From positions 1-47,423 of the forward strand of contig JACPCW010000090.1 in NCBI GenBank assembly GCA_016184365.1: a stretch of DNA of 47,423 nt. Reading direction: 5' to 3'. Numbering within the stretch: position 1 is the stretch's first letter; every line of letters begins with the position of its first letter. Source of the stretch: Candidatus Rokuibacteriota bacterium (GTDB lineage Bacteria; Methylomirabilota; Methylomirabilia; Rokubacteriales; CSP1-6). Of this stretch, positions 17,237-24,882 are shown piece after piece. The notes under the pieces are model-generated. The model worked only from the letters and a program-made list of their open reading frames with translations, made no database searches and had not been told where the DNA came from. Position numbers and translations under genes: made by a program.

Positions 17237-18199
17237 ATGCCGCTGCCTCGATACGTCGATCGCGGGGGCGAGATCGTCGCCCCGGGGCCGTACACCGCCC
17301 GTGGCGCCGAGACCTATGCGTTCATTCTGCCGGCCGACCGCACGCGGCTGAATGCGCTGCTGGCGAAAAGCTTCCGGGGGCCGTCCGGCGGAGCCGTCGA
17401 CGTCGAGGCGCTCGCGCCGATCGTCTTCCTGACCGCCTCACGCATCCGGTCCCTCAGACCGACGAATTCGCCTCAGTATGGCCAGGCCTCCGAGCGCGAG
17501 ATCGCCGTCTGGGTGCCGGGGCGGCGCATGGGCCACGACCGGATGGTCTGGTTCCACCCGTATATGTTCGTCGACCAGCATCTGGCCCTCGCCGCCGGGC
17601 GCGAGGTCTACGGCTTCCCGAAGCAGGGCGGCGACATCGCCATTCATGGCCCCGCGACATCGCCGGATGCCATCACGCTCGACGTGGTGGCCATCGACCG
17701 CTTCCACGAGGACGCCTGGGCCACGCCGCATCGCGTCCTCGAGATCGTGCGCCGCGGTGCGCCGTCGCCGCCTCCGATTGAGACATCGAACGAAGCGGCT
17801 GCGCTCGACGCGTTCGAGGCGAGCATGGCCGTCCCGGACATGCGGCCCGCGGTGGCCGGGTTGCGCGGGATCGGCGACATCGCCGGGTTGCTTGCCCTCA
17901 TCGTGACCATCGTGAGGGAGACCGCCGCGGGGCGCATGCCGATGGTGTTCCTCAAGCAGTTCCGCGACGCGGCCGATCCCGGGCGCGCCTGCTACCAGGC
18001 GATCATCGAAGCGCGGACGCGCCGGCTGGCGTTCCACGGCTTCGGATTCCTGGGCGACTACCGGGTCACCGTCAACGACCTCGCCAGCGAGCCGATCCGC
18101 GCCGATCTTGGCCTGCCGCAGGGCACGATCGAGCCGATCCAGAGCATCCGACTCCAGGACGACTTCGAGATGGAGACCGGCAGGGTCCTCTGGCCATGA
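17237..18199 (+). CDS. Acetoacetate decarboxylase family protein
   Basis: A 320-residue protein with the acetoacetate-decarboxylase fold signature HPYMFVDQHLALAAGREVYG followed by FPK. In the classical enzyme two adjacent lysines follow this Gly-Phe-Pro: one forms the Schiff base and its neighbour lowers its pKa. Here the sequence is GFPKQ, so Lys129 is present and the neighbour is Gln130. The protein may therefore catalyse another Schiff-base reaction, as known for ADC-like aldolases and dehydratases, rather than decarboxylation. It is the last gene of the FAD-enzyme operon, 23 nt after the chimeric regulator with a GAAGGGA ribosome-binding site, and is convergent with the DUF35 gene. Confidence 0.85.
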   Translation: MPLPRYVDRGGEIVAPGPYTARGAETYAFILPADRTRLNALLAKSFRGPSGGAVDVEALAPIVFLTASRIRSLRPTNSPQYGQASEREIAVWVPGRRMGHDRMVWFHPYMFVDQHLALAAGREVYGFPKQGGDIAIHGPATSPDAITLDVVAIDRFHEDAWATPHRVLEIVRRGAPSPPPIETSNEAAALDAFEASMAVPDMRPAVAGLRGIGDIAGLLALIVTIVRETAAGRMPMVFLKQFRDAADPGRACYQAIIEARTRRLAFHGFGFLGDYRVTVNDLASEPIRADLGLPQGTIEPIQSIRLQDDFEMETGRVLWP

Positions 18200-18216
18200 C
18201 GGCCGTGATCGCTGAG

Positions 18217-18723
18217 CTACTCCGGCAGCCGCCAGACGCGGCCCTCCGGCGGCTCGTCGGAGAGCGTGAACTGCGGCAGCGCGAGGTGATCGGCGAGGTC
18301 CTGGAACACCACCCGCACGCGCTTGCCGATCGCGACGTTCGCGTCGGCCTCGGCGGTGAAATCCGGCTTCACGAGGTTCGCGATCACGCGCAGCGCCTCG
18401 TCCGGCGTGGGCTGACCGCGCTGCTCGTCGAGGTCGACGAGCACGACCGCGTACGGCGTGATCTCCTTGAACCCCGGCTGGATGGCATGCATCACGACCT
18501 CGTACGAATGGATCGTGCCGCGGCCGCTCACCTCCTGCCACGTCCACCCGAGCTCCTGGCACCACGGACAGGCGTGCGTCGGCGGATAGCGCATCAGGCC
18601 GCACGCCGAGCACTTGCGCATCATCAGCCGATGCGCGCGGGCGTGCGCGTAGAACTCGATCCACTCCGAGTCGTTGTCCGGAATCACGAGCGACATGCCG
18701 CGATAGGTCACGGGCGCCGGCAT
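18217..18723 (-). CDS. DUF35 OB-fold protein with zinc ribbon (thiolase partner)
   Basis: A 168-residue protein. A rubredoxin-like zinc ribbon, CSACGLMRYPPTHACPWC, lies near residues 38-55, followed by an OB-fold (GTIHSYEVVMHAIQPGFKEI, PYAVVLVDLDE). DUF35 proteins form complexes with thiolase-like proteins and shuttle or present acyl-CoA substrates, as in archaeal HMG-CoA synthase/thiolase complexes and in steroid side-chain cleavage aldolases. The thiolase-like gene 10 nt upstream is the obvious partner, so the two likely make one complex acting in acyl-CoA metabolism. Confidence 0.9.
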   Translation of the reverse strand: MPAPVTYRGMSLVIPDNDSEWIEFYAHARAHRLMMRKCSACGLMRYPPTHACPWCQELGWTWQEVSGRGTIHSYEVVMHAIQPGFKEITPYAVVLVDLDEQRGQPTPDEALRVIANLVKPDFTAEADANVAIGKRVRVVFQDLADHLALPQFTLSDEPPEGRVWRLPE

Positions 18724-18733
18724 CGCGTCTCCT

Positions 18734-19951
18734 CTACTTTCTGAGAATGAGCGCGCTGCCGGTCGGCGGCATCGCCCAGCCGAGGTTCATCGAGATCGCG
18801 GCGTCCTTCACCTGGCGGCACTTTCCCGGGGAGTAGTCGTGCGTGTGCACGCCGTCGGCGGCCTTCGGGCAGTAGTCGTCGACGGTGCCGCGCAGCTGCC
18901 GCACGTTCTCGATCACCATCGACATCCCGTGCGTGTAGCCTTCGCAGAGGTGTCCGCCCGCGGTGTTGTTCGGCCGCTTGCCGCCGAGCTCGATGATGCC
19001 GCTCGACACGTACGCGCCGCCTTCGCCCTTCGTGCAGAAGCCGTACTCCTCGAGCTGGAGCATCGTCGTGAAGGTGAACGCGTCGTACGAGCCCGTCACG
19101 TGGACGTCGTCCGGCGTGATCCCGGCCTGGCCGAAGACGATGTCCTTCGCGTAGTAGCCGGCGACACGGCTGACCGGGCCCGCGGCCCAGTGGAAGTCGG
19201 TGCGCGGCTTCGACACGCGTCCGGCCACGCCCATGATGTGGATCGGCCGCTGCCTCAGATCACGCGCACGTTCCGCCGACGTCACGATCAGGCACGTCGC
19301 GTTGTCCGTCTCGAGACAGCAGTCGAGGAGGTGGAGCGGCTTCACGATCCACCGCGACTTCAGGACGTCGTCGACGGTGACGCGCTCCTTCAGCAGCGCC
19401 TTCGGATTCTGTGACGCGTGCCTGCTGTGCGCGACCTTCACGTGCGCCACCTGCGCGGACGTCGTGCCGTAGTCGTACATGTGCCGCATGAACGTCGGCG
19501 CGAACGCCTGGCCGGCGCTGCGCATGCCGTACGGCACTTGCGCGAGATCCTGGCCGCGCACCGGCGCGGCCGAGCGCGCGCCCGTCCCGCCGATCCGCAC
19601 CTCGGTGTAGCCGTTCATCGCGCGGAAGATCGCCACGGTGCGGCACATCCCGACTTCGATCGCGCCCATCGCGAGCCCGATGAGCGCTTCGGTCGACGAG
19701 CCGCCGCCGATCACGTCCATGTAGAAGTTCAGCCGGATGCCGAGATCGCCCGCGACCCAGTTGGCCGGCGTCGAGTCGTTGTTCTGGTAGCTCATCATGC
19801 CGTCGACGTCGCCGGCGCCGAGCCCGGCGTCCCGCATCGCCTTGCGCACGGCTTCGACGGCCGTCGCCCGCGTCGTGCGGCCGGAGTTCCGCGAATACTC
19901 CGTCTCGCCGACGCCCACGATGCAGTACTTGTCCCGCAGACCCTGAGCCAT
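18734..19951 (-). CDS. Thiolase-like acetyl-CoA acetyltransferase / lipid-transfer family protein
   Basis: A 405-residue thiolase-superfamily protein of the SCP2-thiolase-like type. It has N-terminal CIVGVGETEYSRNSGR, GGGSSTEALIGLAMGAIEVG in the position of the nucleophile loop, and a C-terminal TAGGHLCEGYTHGMSM block. The usual catalytic Cys of the N-terminal loop is not evident: GGGSS stands where a Cys is expected. With its DUF35 partner it may act as an acyl-CoA retro-aldolase or synthase rather than a plain thiolase. ATG 19951 follows an AGGAGGAATCG ribosome-binding site. The frame stays open upstream through the 83-nt tandem repeats, but that extension is rejected. Confidence 0.88.
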   Translation of the reverse strand: MAQGLRDKYCIVGVGETEYSRNSGRTTRATAVEAVRKAMRDAGLGAGDVDGMMSYQNNDSTPANWVAGDLGIRLNFYMDVIGGGSSTEALIGLAMGAIEVGMCRTVAIFRAMNGYTEVRIGGTGARSAAPVRGQDLAQVPYGMRSAGQAFAPTFMRHMYDYGTTSAQVAHVKVAHSRHASQNPKALLKERVTVDDVLKSRWIVKPLHLLDCCLETDNATCLIVTSAERARDLRQRPIHIMGVAGRVSKPRTDFHWAAGPVSRVAGYYAKDIVFGQAGITPDDVHVTGSYDAFTFTTMLQLEEYGFCTKGEGGAYVSSGIIELGGKRPNNTAGGHLCEGYTHGMSMVIENVRQLRGTVDDYCPKAADGVHTHDYSPGKCRQVKDAAISMNLGWAMPPTGSALILRK

Positions 19952-20338
19952 CGATTCCTCCTGACGTGCCGCTTGGACGGCGGCGAGAGATGCTACCACC
20001 GTGTCGCGCCTGACCGAGCCGCGCCACGGCTCCGCCGGGGCGCGTGCGAGCGATGGGGGGATGGGGGCCATGTCGGGGCCCCGCTCGAGCGTGAGATCGA
20101 GCCGCGCCACGGCTCCGCCGGGGTGCGTGCGAGCGATGGGGGGTATGGAGGCCATGTCGGGGCCCCGCTCGAGCGTGAGATCGAGCCGCGCCACGGCTCC
20201 GCCGGGGCGCGTGCGAGCGTTGGGGGTATGGGGGCCATGTCGGGGCCCCGCTCGAGCGTGAGATCGAGCTGCGCCACGGCTCCGCCGGGGCGCGTGCGAG
20301 CGTTGGGGGTATGGGGGCCATGTCGGGGCCCCCATCTA
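19952..20338. other. Intergenic region occupied by repeat array
   Basis: This 387-nt gap between the end of gvpK and the thiolase-like start is almost filled by four 83-84 nt repeat units. Only about 65 nt next to the thiolase start is unique; it holds that gene's ribosome-binding site. I see no gene here. Confidence 0.7.
20016..20335 (+). repeat. Four-unit tandem array of the double-hairpin element (copies b1-b4)
   Basis: The phrase GCGCCACGGC recurs at 20021, 20104, 20188 and 20271, giving periods of 83, 84 and 83 nt. Each unit has hairpin 1 (GCGCC-A-CGGC, triloop TCC, GCCG-G-GGCGC), a GTGCGAGCG linker, a G-run, and hairpin 2 (GGGGCC, loop ATGTCGG, GGCCCC). A GCTCGAGCGTGAGATCGAG tail links the units. 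The last unit has a 9-bp stem, ATGGGGGCC (20311-20319) with GGCCCCCAT (20327-20335). Point differences between units are few, implying recent amplification. Confidence 0.9.
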
Positions 20339-20752
20339 TTAGGTCAATCGTCCGATCGGTCCGAGATCGAGGTTCAGCTCTTCGGGGCGCAGGTTGAATC
20401 GCTTCGCGATCTCGCGCACGGTGTCTTCCAGCCGCATCAGCGCCTGTCCGACGTCGTCGACCTCCTTCTTCGTCATCGTGCGGGCTTCCATGCGGCGGAT
20501 CGCCTGGCGCTCCATGAGCTTGCGCAGGAACTCGACGAGGGCGAGCACCAGCCGCGCGACCGAGCGCTGGACGTCTTCCGGGTCCGCGTTCCAGCGCGGC
20601 ACCGGTCGGTTCTGACGCCGCAGCTCGTCGCGGAGCGAATCGATCTCGCGGACGCTCACGGCGATCGCCGGCGCGGCCTTCGGCTGACGCGCACGCGCGG
20701 GCTTCGATCGCCGCGCGGGCGCCGCACGCTTCGCGCGTCGTCGCCGGGTCAC
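20339..20752 (-). CDS. gvpK: Gas vesicle protein GvpK
   Basis: A 137-residue protein. After a basic tail (residues 1-30) comes the GvpK domain: NADPEDVQRSVARLVLALVE, FLRKLMERQAIRRMEARTMT and EEIGQ-like DVGQALMRLEDTVREIAKRF, ending LNLDLGPIGRLT. GvpK is an accessory protein required for gas vesicle assembly. GTG 20752 overlaps the stop of gvpL by 4 nt (GTGA), which decides the start, since the frame itself remains open further upstream. It is the last gene of the gas-vesicle operon, and the repeat array starts 3 nt after its stop. Confidence 0.93.
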   Translation of the reverse strand: MTRRRRAKRAAPARRSKPARARQPKAAPAIAVSVREIDSLRDELRRQNRPVPRWNADPEDVQRSVARLVLALVEFLRKLMERQAIRRMEARTMTKKEVDDVGQALMRLEDTVREIAKRFNLRPEELNLDLGPIGRLT

Positions 20753-21438
20753 GCCACGTCCTCCGAGGCGAACGCCCACGGCGGCCACGGCCCCGTCGCC
20801 ACGACGCGCACGCGGTGTCCGCGGCGTGATGCGCGGTCCACCGCCGCGAGGTACTGCGCGGCATGGCCGCGGGGAATCAGGTGATGCACGCTGGCGAGCA
20901 ACGGCGGGGTGCGATGGCGCTCCACCCGCTCGGCCTGGACGAGGCGCTCGAGCGCCGGACGGAGCCACGCGATCTCCGGCACGCGTCGCGCCCGACGGTC
21001 GGCGGCATGCCGCGCGCGCATGTACCCGGTGCCCGTCGTCGGCGCGACCCGCGTCGACCGCGCGCGCGACGCCGCACCGGCGTTCGCCGCCGGCCCGAAG
21101 ACCCGCAGCGTCATCTGTTCCCGTCCGGCGACGAGCGCGAGCGCGTCGGCGAGCGTGTCGTGCCGCTCGCTGACGGCCGCGACGACGGCCGGCGCATTCG
21201 CGAACATCGTGCCGAATCGCACCGGCAGGAGCGCGTCCACCGACGCCGCGAGACGGCGCACGACGGCATCGTGCGCGCGGAGCGTCGGCGCGTCGAGCGT
21301 CGGCGCCGTCGCGACGGCGCCGACGACCGCGACGAGCTCGCCGCACGCGACCGCCGACAGCGGCTCACCACACGTGCCACGCCGTCGTGTCAGCGCGGGC
21401 GGACGTCGCGCACACACCGCATAGAGGCAGAGGCTCAC
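20749..21438 (-). CDS. gvpL: Gas vesicle protein GvpL/GvpF family (second copy)
   Basis: A 229-residue GvpL/GvpF protein. It has an N-terminal LYAVC strand, the conserved PVRFGTMFANAPAVVAAVSE segment at about residues 77-96, and the family's C-terminal hallmark VVATGPWPPWAF. GvpF/L proteins bind GvpA and guide its assembly. The start is GTG, overlapping the end of gvpJ/S by 4 nt. The N-terminal half is shorter and more diverged than in the gvpF copy upstream, so the pair probably has divided roles, as GvpF and GvpL do in haloarchaea. Confidence 0.92.
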   Translation of the reverse strand: MSLCLYAVCARRPPALTRRRGTCGEPLSAVACGELVAVVGAVATAPTLDAPTLRAHDAVVRRLAASVDALLPVRFGTMFANAPAVVAAVSERHDTLADALALVAGREQMTLRVFGPAANAGAASRARSTRVAPTTGTGYMRARHAADRRARRVPEIAWLRPALERLVQAERVERHRTPPLLASVHHLIPRGHAAQYLAAVDRASRRGHRVRVVATGPWPPWAFASEDVA

Positions 21439-21689
21439 CGGGACTTTCGATGTCGGGGGCCATGTCGGGGCTCCTGACGTGAAGATCGGCTCGCGGGGAA
21501 GATCCGGTCGGCCGCGCAGAGCAGGACGGAGAGCCGCAGGTAGACCAGATCGACGTTCGCGATGCTCAGCATGACCTCGCCGTTCAGCACGACGCCGCGG
21601 TTGAGGAGATTATCCAGCAGATCGAGCAGGGAGGCGTCGGCCTCCTGCAGGAGGTCCTCAGGGTCGCCGGGCCCGGTTGTGCGGCTCAT
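21435..21689 (-). CDS. gvpJ: Gas vesicle structural-family protein (GvpJ/GvpS-like)
   Basis: An 84-residue GvpA-superfamily protein with the core SLLDLLDNLLNRGVVLNGEV and LSIANVDLVYLRLSVLLCAA. The L-x-N-x-L-N-x-G-V-V-L pattern and the Cys-Ala-Ala near the end are closer to GvpJ/GvpS accessory forms than to shell GvpA. The last 20 residues (after IFPASR) do not belong to the domain: they are encoded by copy (c) of the palindromic element, which lies inside the 3' end of the gene. The start ATG 21689 overlaps gvpF by 4 nt, and the stop overlaps gvpL by 4 nt. The choice between J and S is uncertain. Confidence 0.85.
   Translation of the reverse strand: MSRTTGPGDPEDLLQEADASLLDLLDNLLNRGVVLNGEVMLSIANVDLVYLRLSVLLCAADRIFPASRSSRQEPRHGPRHRKSR
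21455..21474 (+). repeat. Copy (c) of hairpin element, inside 3' end of gvpJ/S
   Basis: GGGGGCC (21455-21461), loop ATGTCGG (21462-21468), GGCTCC (21469-21474). This is an imperfect, shortened copy of hairpin 2 without hairpin 1. It lies within the gvpJ/S reading frame and encodes part of its non-conserved C-terminal tail. Confidence 0.7.
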
Positions 21690-22468
21690 GTCTGTTCCGC
21701 GACGAAGCTGTACGGCGGCCACGGACCGGTCACCGCGAGGTCGTGACCGTCGCGCGCGAGGCGTGCGCCGATGCGCCCGGCCGCGCGCTTGAATCGCGTG
21801 GCTGCGCCCGCCGGCACGAGGAACGCCGCGTCGAGCAGCAGGCGCGTGGCCGCCTCGGCCGCCGTCGGTCCGCGCTGTCGCGCGTCGTCGGCCTGCCCGG
21901 CGAGTTCCGCGAACACCGGCTCCATCGCGCGGCGGCCTTCGATGACGAGCCGCCGGGCGGCGTCGCGCTCCGCCTTCTTCCGGACGAGGAACGTTGCGCC
22001 GGCGCCGCGGGCACCGCGCACGGTCCGGGTCGCGTGCTCGCGGGCGCGCGTCATGGCGCGGCGCTCGTCGAGCAGCACGCGCACGCCCCACTCCTGCCGG
22101 CCGGCGACGCGATCGAGCGTCCGCTCGAGCCGGCGCCGATCGCGGCGGATCGCCGCCTGCGCGCGCTCGTCGTTCTCGAAGATCGTGAACAGCTTCATCG
22201 GCGCGAGCGCCGCCGCGGTCGTGAAGCGCTCCACCACGCTCTCGTGGCCGACGGCGCACGACGACACCCAGTCGAGGTCGCGCAAGCCCGCTTCGATCGC
22301 CGGCGCGCCGTAGCGCGCGAGCGGCACGTCGGACACGAGCAGCCACAGCGACTCGTCGACGGCGAGCGCGCGGACGGGCCGGGCGCCCGGCAGCCCGCGC
22401 ACGCTCCGCGGAACCGACGGCGCGCGCTTCGACCGCACGAGGCAGTACACGTACGTGCCGGTGGTCAT
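21686..22468 (-). CDS. gvpF: Gas vesicle protein GvpF/GvpL family
   Basis: A 260-residue GvpL/GvpF protein: N-terminal TYVYCLV, the conserved MKLFTIFENDERAQAAIRRD segment, a helical middle, and the C-terminal motif VTGPWPPYSF. It assists nucleation and assembly of the gas-vesicle shell. ATG 22468 was chosen because the family begins with this YVYC strand. The frame is open upstream through copy (d) of the palindromic element, which ends 10 nt before the ATG and takes the place of a ribosome-binding site. The stop overlaps gvpJ/S by 4 nt. This is the only gap inside the operon (97 nt after the ATPase gene). Confidence 0.93.
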   Translation of the reverse strand: MTTGTYVYCLVRSKRAPSVPRSVRGLPGARPVRALAVDESLWLLVSDVPLARYGAPAIEAGLRDLDWVSSCAVGHESVVERFTTAAALAPMKLFTIFENDERAQAAIRRDRRRLERTLDRVAGRQEWGVRVLLDERRAMTRAREHATRTVRGARGAGATFLVRKKAERDAARRLVIEGRRAMEPVFAELAGQADDARQRGPTAAEAATRLLLDAAFLVPAGAATRFKRAAGRIGARLARDGHDLAVTGPWPPYSFVAEQT

Positions 22469-22478
22469 TGATCGTGCT

Positions 22479-22550
22479 GGGGGCCCCGACATGGCCCCCC
22501 ACCCCCCCGCGCTCGGCCGCGCCCCGGCGCCGCCGTGGCGCGCCTCGGGG
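22479..22550 (-). repeat. Copy (d) of the double-hairpin element between ATPase gene and gvpF
   Basis: Read on the minus strand: hairpin 1 with arms CGGC and GCCG around a GGC triloop, a GGCCGAGCG linker, a G-run, then hairpin 2 GGGGGCC, loop ATGTCGG, GGCCCCC (22499-22479). It fills most of the only intergenic gap of the gas-vesicle operon and ends 10 nt before the gvpF start. Confidence 0.8.
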
Positions 22551-22565
22551 TTGACACAGGATGTC

Positions 22566-24605
22566 TCATCGTTCCGGCTCCGGGCGCCACGACGGGCTCC
22601 ACGCCTCGAGACCGGCGACGCCGGCCGGCGGCGGCGCGACGAGCGGGGCGGTGAACACGTGCGCGCGGCGGCCGCGACGCAGCGCGCGGATCTCGCGTGC
22701 TTCGACCCGCGCCGCCTGCGCGCATCGCCGGCACGCCGAGCGGCGTCCGTCGAGACCACGCGCGCGCGTCACGGCGTTCACGACGATGACCGGCGCCGGC
22801 ACGTCGAGCCGCCGCAGCGAATCGAGCAGGCGTTCCGTCTCACGGCGGGGCAGCTCGGCGGCGCGCGTCACCACGATGAACCGCGTGCGGGCCGGGTCGG
22901 AGAGCACCTCGTCGAGCCGCCGGAGATCGCGCGAGACGTCGACGAGATCCGCGGCGAAGTCGCCGAGCCCGATCACCGCGCGGTATTTCAGGATCGTCGC
23001 GAGCAGCGCCTGCACCCATTCGAGCGCGGTTCCGGGCATCCGCAGCAGTCGCAGCGTGTGGCCGGTGGGCGCCGTGTCGACGACGACGGTGTCCCACGGC
23101 TGCTCGCCGCGGAAGAGCGCGTGGACCACGGCGAGGAGTCCGAAGAGCTCGTCGAGCCCCGGCGGCGCGAGCTCGAGCAGCTCACGGACGACCGTGCGAT
23201 CGAACGTGACGTCCACCCCTCCCCGTCGAAGCACCGTCGTGAACGCACGATCCACCGCGTCGCGATAGCGATCGCGCCGCCGCTCCCACGCGCGGTTGGC
23301 GTCGTGTTCCCGCACGCGGAGATTGTCGGGCGCGCCCGGGATGCGCGTCTCGTCGTCACCGACGCGCGCGCCGAACACGTCGCCGAGCGAATGCGCCGGA
23401 TCGGTGGACAGCAGCAGCACGCGATGCTGCGGGTCCCGGCGCGCGATCGCGAGCGCGATCGCGGCGGCCGACGTCGACTTGCCGACGCCGCCCTTGCCGC
23501 CGACGAGGCACAGGCGCACGCCGGGCGGGACGAGCGCGTCGAGCCATGCCGGGACCGTCGCGGTCGGCGGGGTCACGGGGGCGCGCCCGGGCCGTCGCCG
23601 TCCGCGCCGGCGGGTCGGCCGCGCTGCGCGACCGGCGAGACGGCGGCCGAGGCGGCGGAGCGCGACGATGCCGCGCGGCTCGCGCTCTTCGGCCGGAAGG
23701 AACCGCACGACACGGTCGCCGAAGGCGGCCACGATCTCGTCGACGACCTGCGCTTCGGTCTCGGCGCGGGCCGCGCAGAGCGGACACCCGGGGGTCGGCG
23801 CGGTGACGCGGTTCACGACGATCTCCGCGACGCGGATACCCGCCTCGTCGAGATGCCGGACACCGTCCCGCGCTTCTTCGAGGGCGAGACGCTCGGGCAC
23901 GAGCACCCACGCGAACGCGCACCGCGCGGGATCGCGCAGCAGCCCGGCGAGCGCCTTGCCGTCGCGCGCGATCTCGTCGATCAGCCGGTCGGCGGCGTCG
24001 GTGCGATGCCCGCCGCCGAGGCTCGCGGCGAGAAACCGGTGCTTGGCCTGCATGTCGTCGAGGACGCTCGCGATGCGCCGCAGCGTGTCCGGCATCTCGA
24101 GCAGTCGCAGCGTGTGTCCCGTCGGCGCGGTGTCGACGACGACGTCGTCGTATGGACGGTCGCCCGCGAGCTGCGACAGGGCGAGGAGCCCGATCAGCTC
24201 GTCGACGCCGGGCAACGAGAGCCCGAGAAACCGGCCGATGTCCTCGCGATCGAGATACGTGCCGCGCTCCGCGATGGTGCCGAGCATCGGCCGGCGCATC
24301 TTCATCCACGCGACCAGCGCGCGATCGGCATCGAGCTCGGCGGCGCGCAGCTCGCCGCGCACGGGGATGCGCCGGGGCGCGGCGCCCAGCCGCACGCCGA
24401 GCGCGTCGCCGAGGGAATGGGCGGGATCGGTGGACACGACGAGCACGCGATGCCGGCGCTCCGCGGCGACGATCGCGGCGCCGGCCGCGCACGTCGTCTT
24501 GCCGACGCCGCCCTTGCCACCGAAGAACCGGTAGCGGCGGTCCAGGCCGTTGCCGGCCGGCTCAGCGGCGGCCGCGCCCGCGGTCGTCGTCCTCGCCCTC
24601 GTCAC
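22566..24605 (-). CDS. Duplicated ArsA/Get3-family ATPase in gas-vesicle operon
   Basis: A 679-residue tandem duplication of the ArsA/Get3 (TRC40) ATPase. Each half has a deviant P-loop (GGKGGVGKTT near 29-38, GGKGGVGKST near 369-378), a STDPAHSLGD switch I and a DTAPTGHTLR switch II. Both halves carry a CxxC where Get3 binds zinc at its dimer interface (CPLCAARAE and CRRCAQAAR). I do not see the ArsA arsenite-site pattern, so a chaperone for hydrophobic proteins, as Get3 is for tail-anchored proteins, is more likely than arsenic efflux; its location suggests gas-vesicle subunits as clients. GTG 24605 is preferred. GTG 24644 is also possible; both overlap the end of gvpG. Confidence 0.85.
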   Translation of the reverse strand: MTRARTTTAGAAAAEPAGNGLDRRYRFFGGKGGVGKTTCAAGAAIVAAERRHRVLVVSTDPAHSLGDALGVRLGAAPRRIPVRGELRAAELDADRALVAWMKMRRPMLGTIAERGTYLDREDIGRFLGLSLPGVDELIGLLALSQLAGDRPYDDVVVDTAPTGHTLRLLEMPDTLRRIASVLDDMQAKHRFLAASLGGGHRTDAADRLIDEIARDGKALAGLLRDPARCAFAWVLVPERLALEEARDGVRHLDEAGIRVAEIVVNRVTAPTPGCPLCAARAETEAQVVDEIVAAFGDRVVRFLPAEEREPRGIVALRRLGRRLAGRAARPTRRRGRRRPGRAPVTPPTATVPAWLDALVPPGVRLCLVGGKGGVGKSTSAAAIALAIARRDPQHRVLLLSTDPAHSLGDVFGARVGDDETRIPGAPDNLRVREHDANRAWERRRDRYRDAVDRAFTTVLRRGGVDVTFDRTVVRELLELAPPGLDELFGLLAVVHALFRGEQPWDTVVVDTAPTGHTLRLLRMPGTALEWVQALLATILKYRAVIGLGDFAADLVDVSRDLRRLDEVLSDPARTRFIVVTRAAELPRRETERLLDSLRRLDVPAPVIVVNAVTRARGLDGRRSACRRCAQAARVEAREIRALRRGRRAHVFTAPLVAPPPAGVAGLEAWSPSWRPEPER

Positions 24606-24882
24606 TCCACGTGGTCGCTTCGATGCCCGTGACCTTGAACTCACCGGGCTTCGGCGTGGCGCCGATCCGCTCCTCGCGGATCTCGCGCAGCCGCGCGAGC
24701 ACCACCCGCTCGATCTCCGCGAACTGCGCGTCGGTGATCTCGCCGAGCTCGAAGCGCATCTGCGCCGCGAGCAGCTCCTCGCGGAGCCGGTCTTCGTCGT
24801 TCAGCTCGGAGTCGACCGCGTCGACGATCTTCGTCAGCACGAAGCGGATGCCGCCCCAGAGCAGCGTGTCGAGGATGATCAC
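24562..24882 (-). CDS. gvpG: Gas vesicle protein GvpG
   Basis: A 106-residue GvpG-family protein. It has the amphipathic start IILDTLLWGGIRFVLTKI, a charged helix NDEDRLREELLAAQMRFELG, and the signature EITDAQFAEIERVVLARLRE, followed by an acidic tail. GvpG is a small accessory protein of gas-vesicle assembly, coiled-coil in character. GTG 24882 overlaps the stop of the receiver gene by 4 nt, which fixes the start. Confidence 0.9.
   Translation of the reverse strand: MIILDTLLWGGIRFVLTKIVDAVDSELNDEDRLREELLAAQMRFELGEITDAQFAEIERVVLARLREIREERIGATPKPGEFKVTGIEATTWSDEGEDDDRGRGRR

Noticed and set aside
18734-20335. N-terminal extension of the thiolase-like gene to 533 residues
   Set aside because: The extra 128 codons run through the tandem hairpin repeats and give repeated Pro/Arg-rich text. 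ATG 19951 has an AGGAGG ribosome-binding site and the family's N-terminus.
20016-20335. CRISPR array
   Set aside because: Units are 83-84 nt with no unique spacers. The variation is point changes inside one repeated unit and no cas genes are near.
22551-22556. TTGACA as a -35 box on the plus strand
   Set aside because: It points into the 3' end of the ATPase gene on the opposite strand, with no -10 box at 16-18 nt and no plus-strand gene behind it.
22566-24605. Arsenic resistance by ArsA
   Set aside because: No arsB, arsD or arsR nearby, Get3-type CxxC in both halves, and an operon of gas-vesicle genes. Arsenite transport is the less likely reading.
22455-24632. Long plus-strand open frame of 725 codons opposite the ATPase gene
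   Set aside because: Antisense shadow of high-GC coding DNA. The minus strand encodes two clear Get3/ArsA-like domains, while this translation is Arg/His/Asp-rich without any motif.
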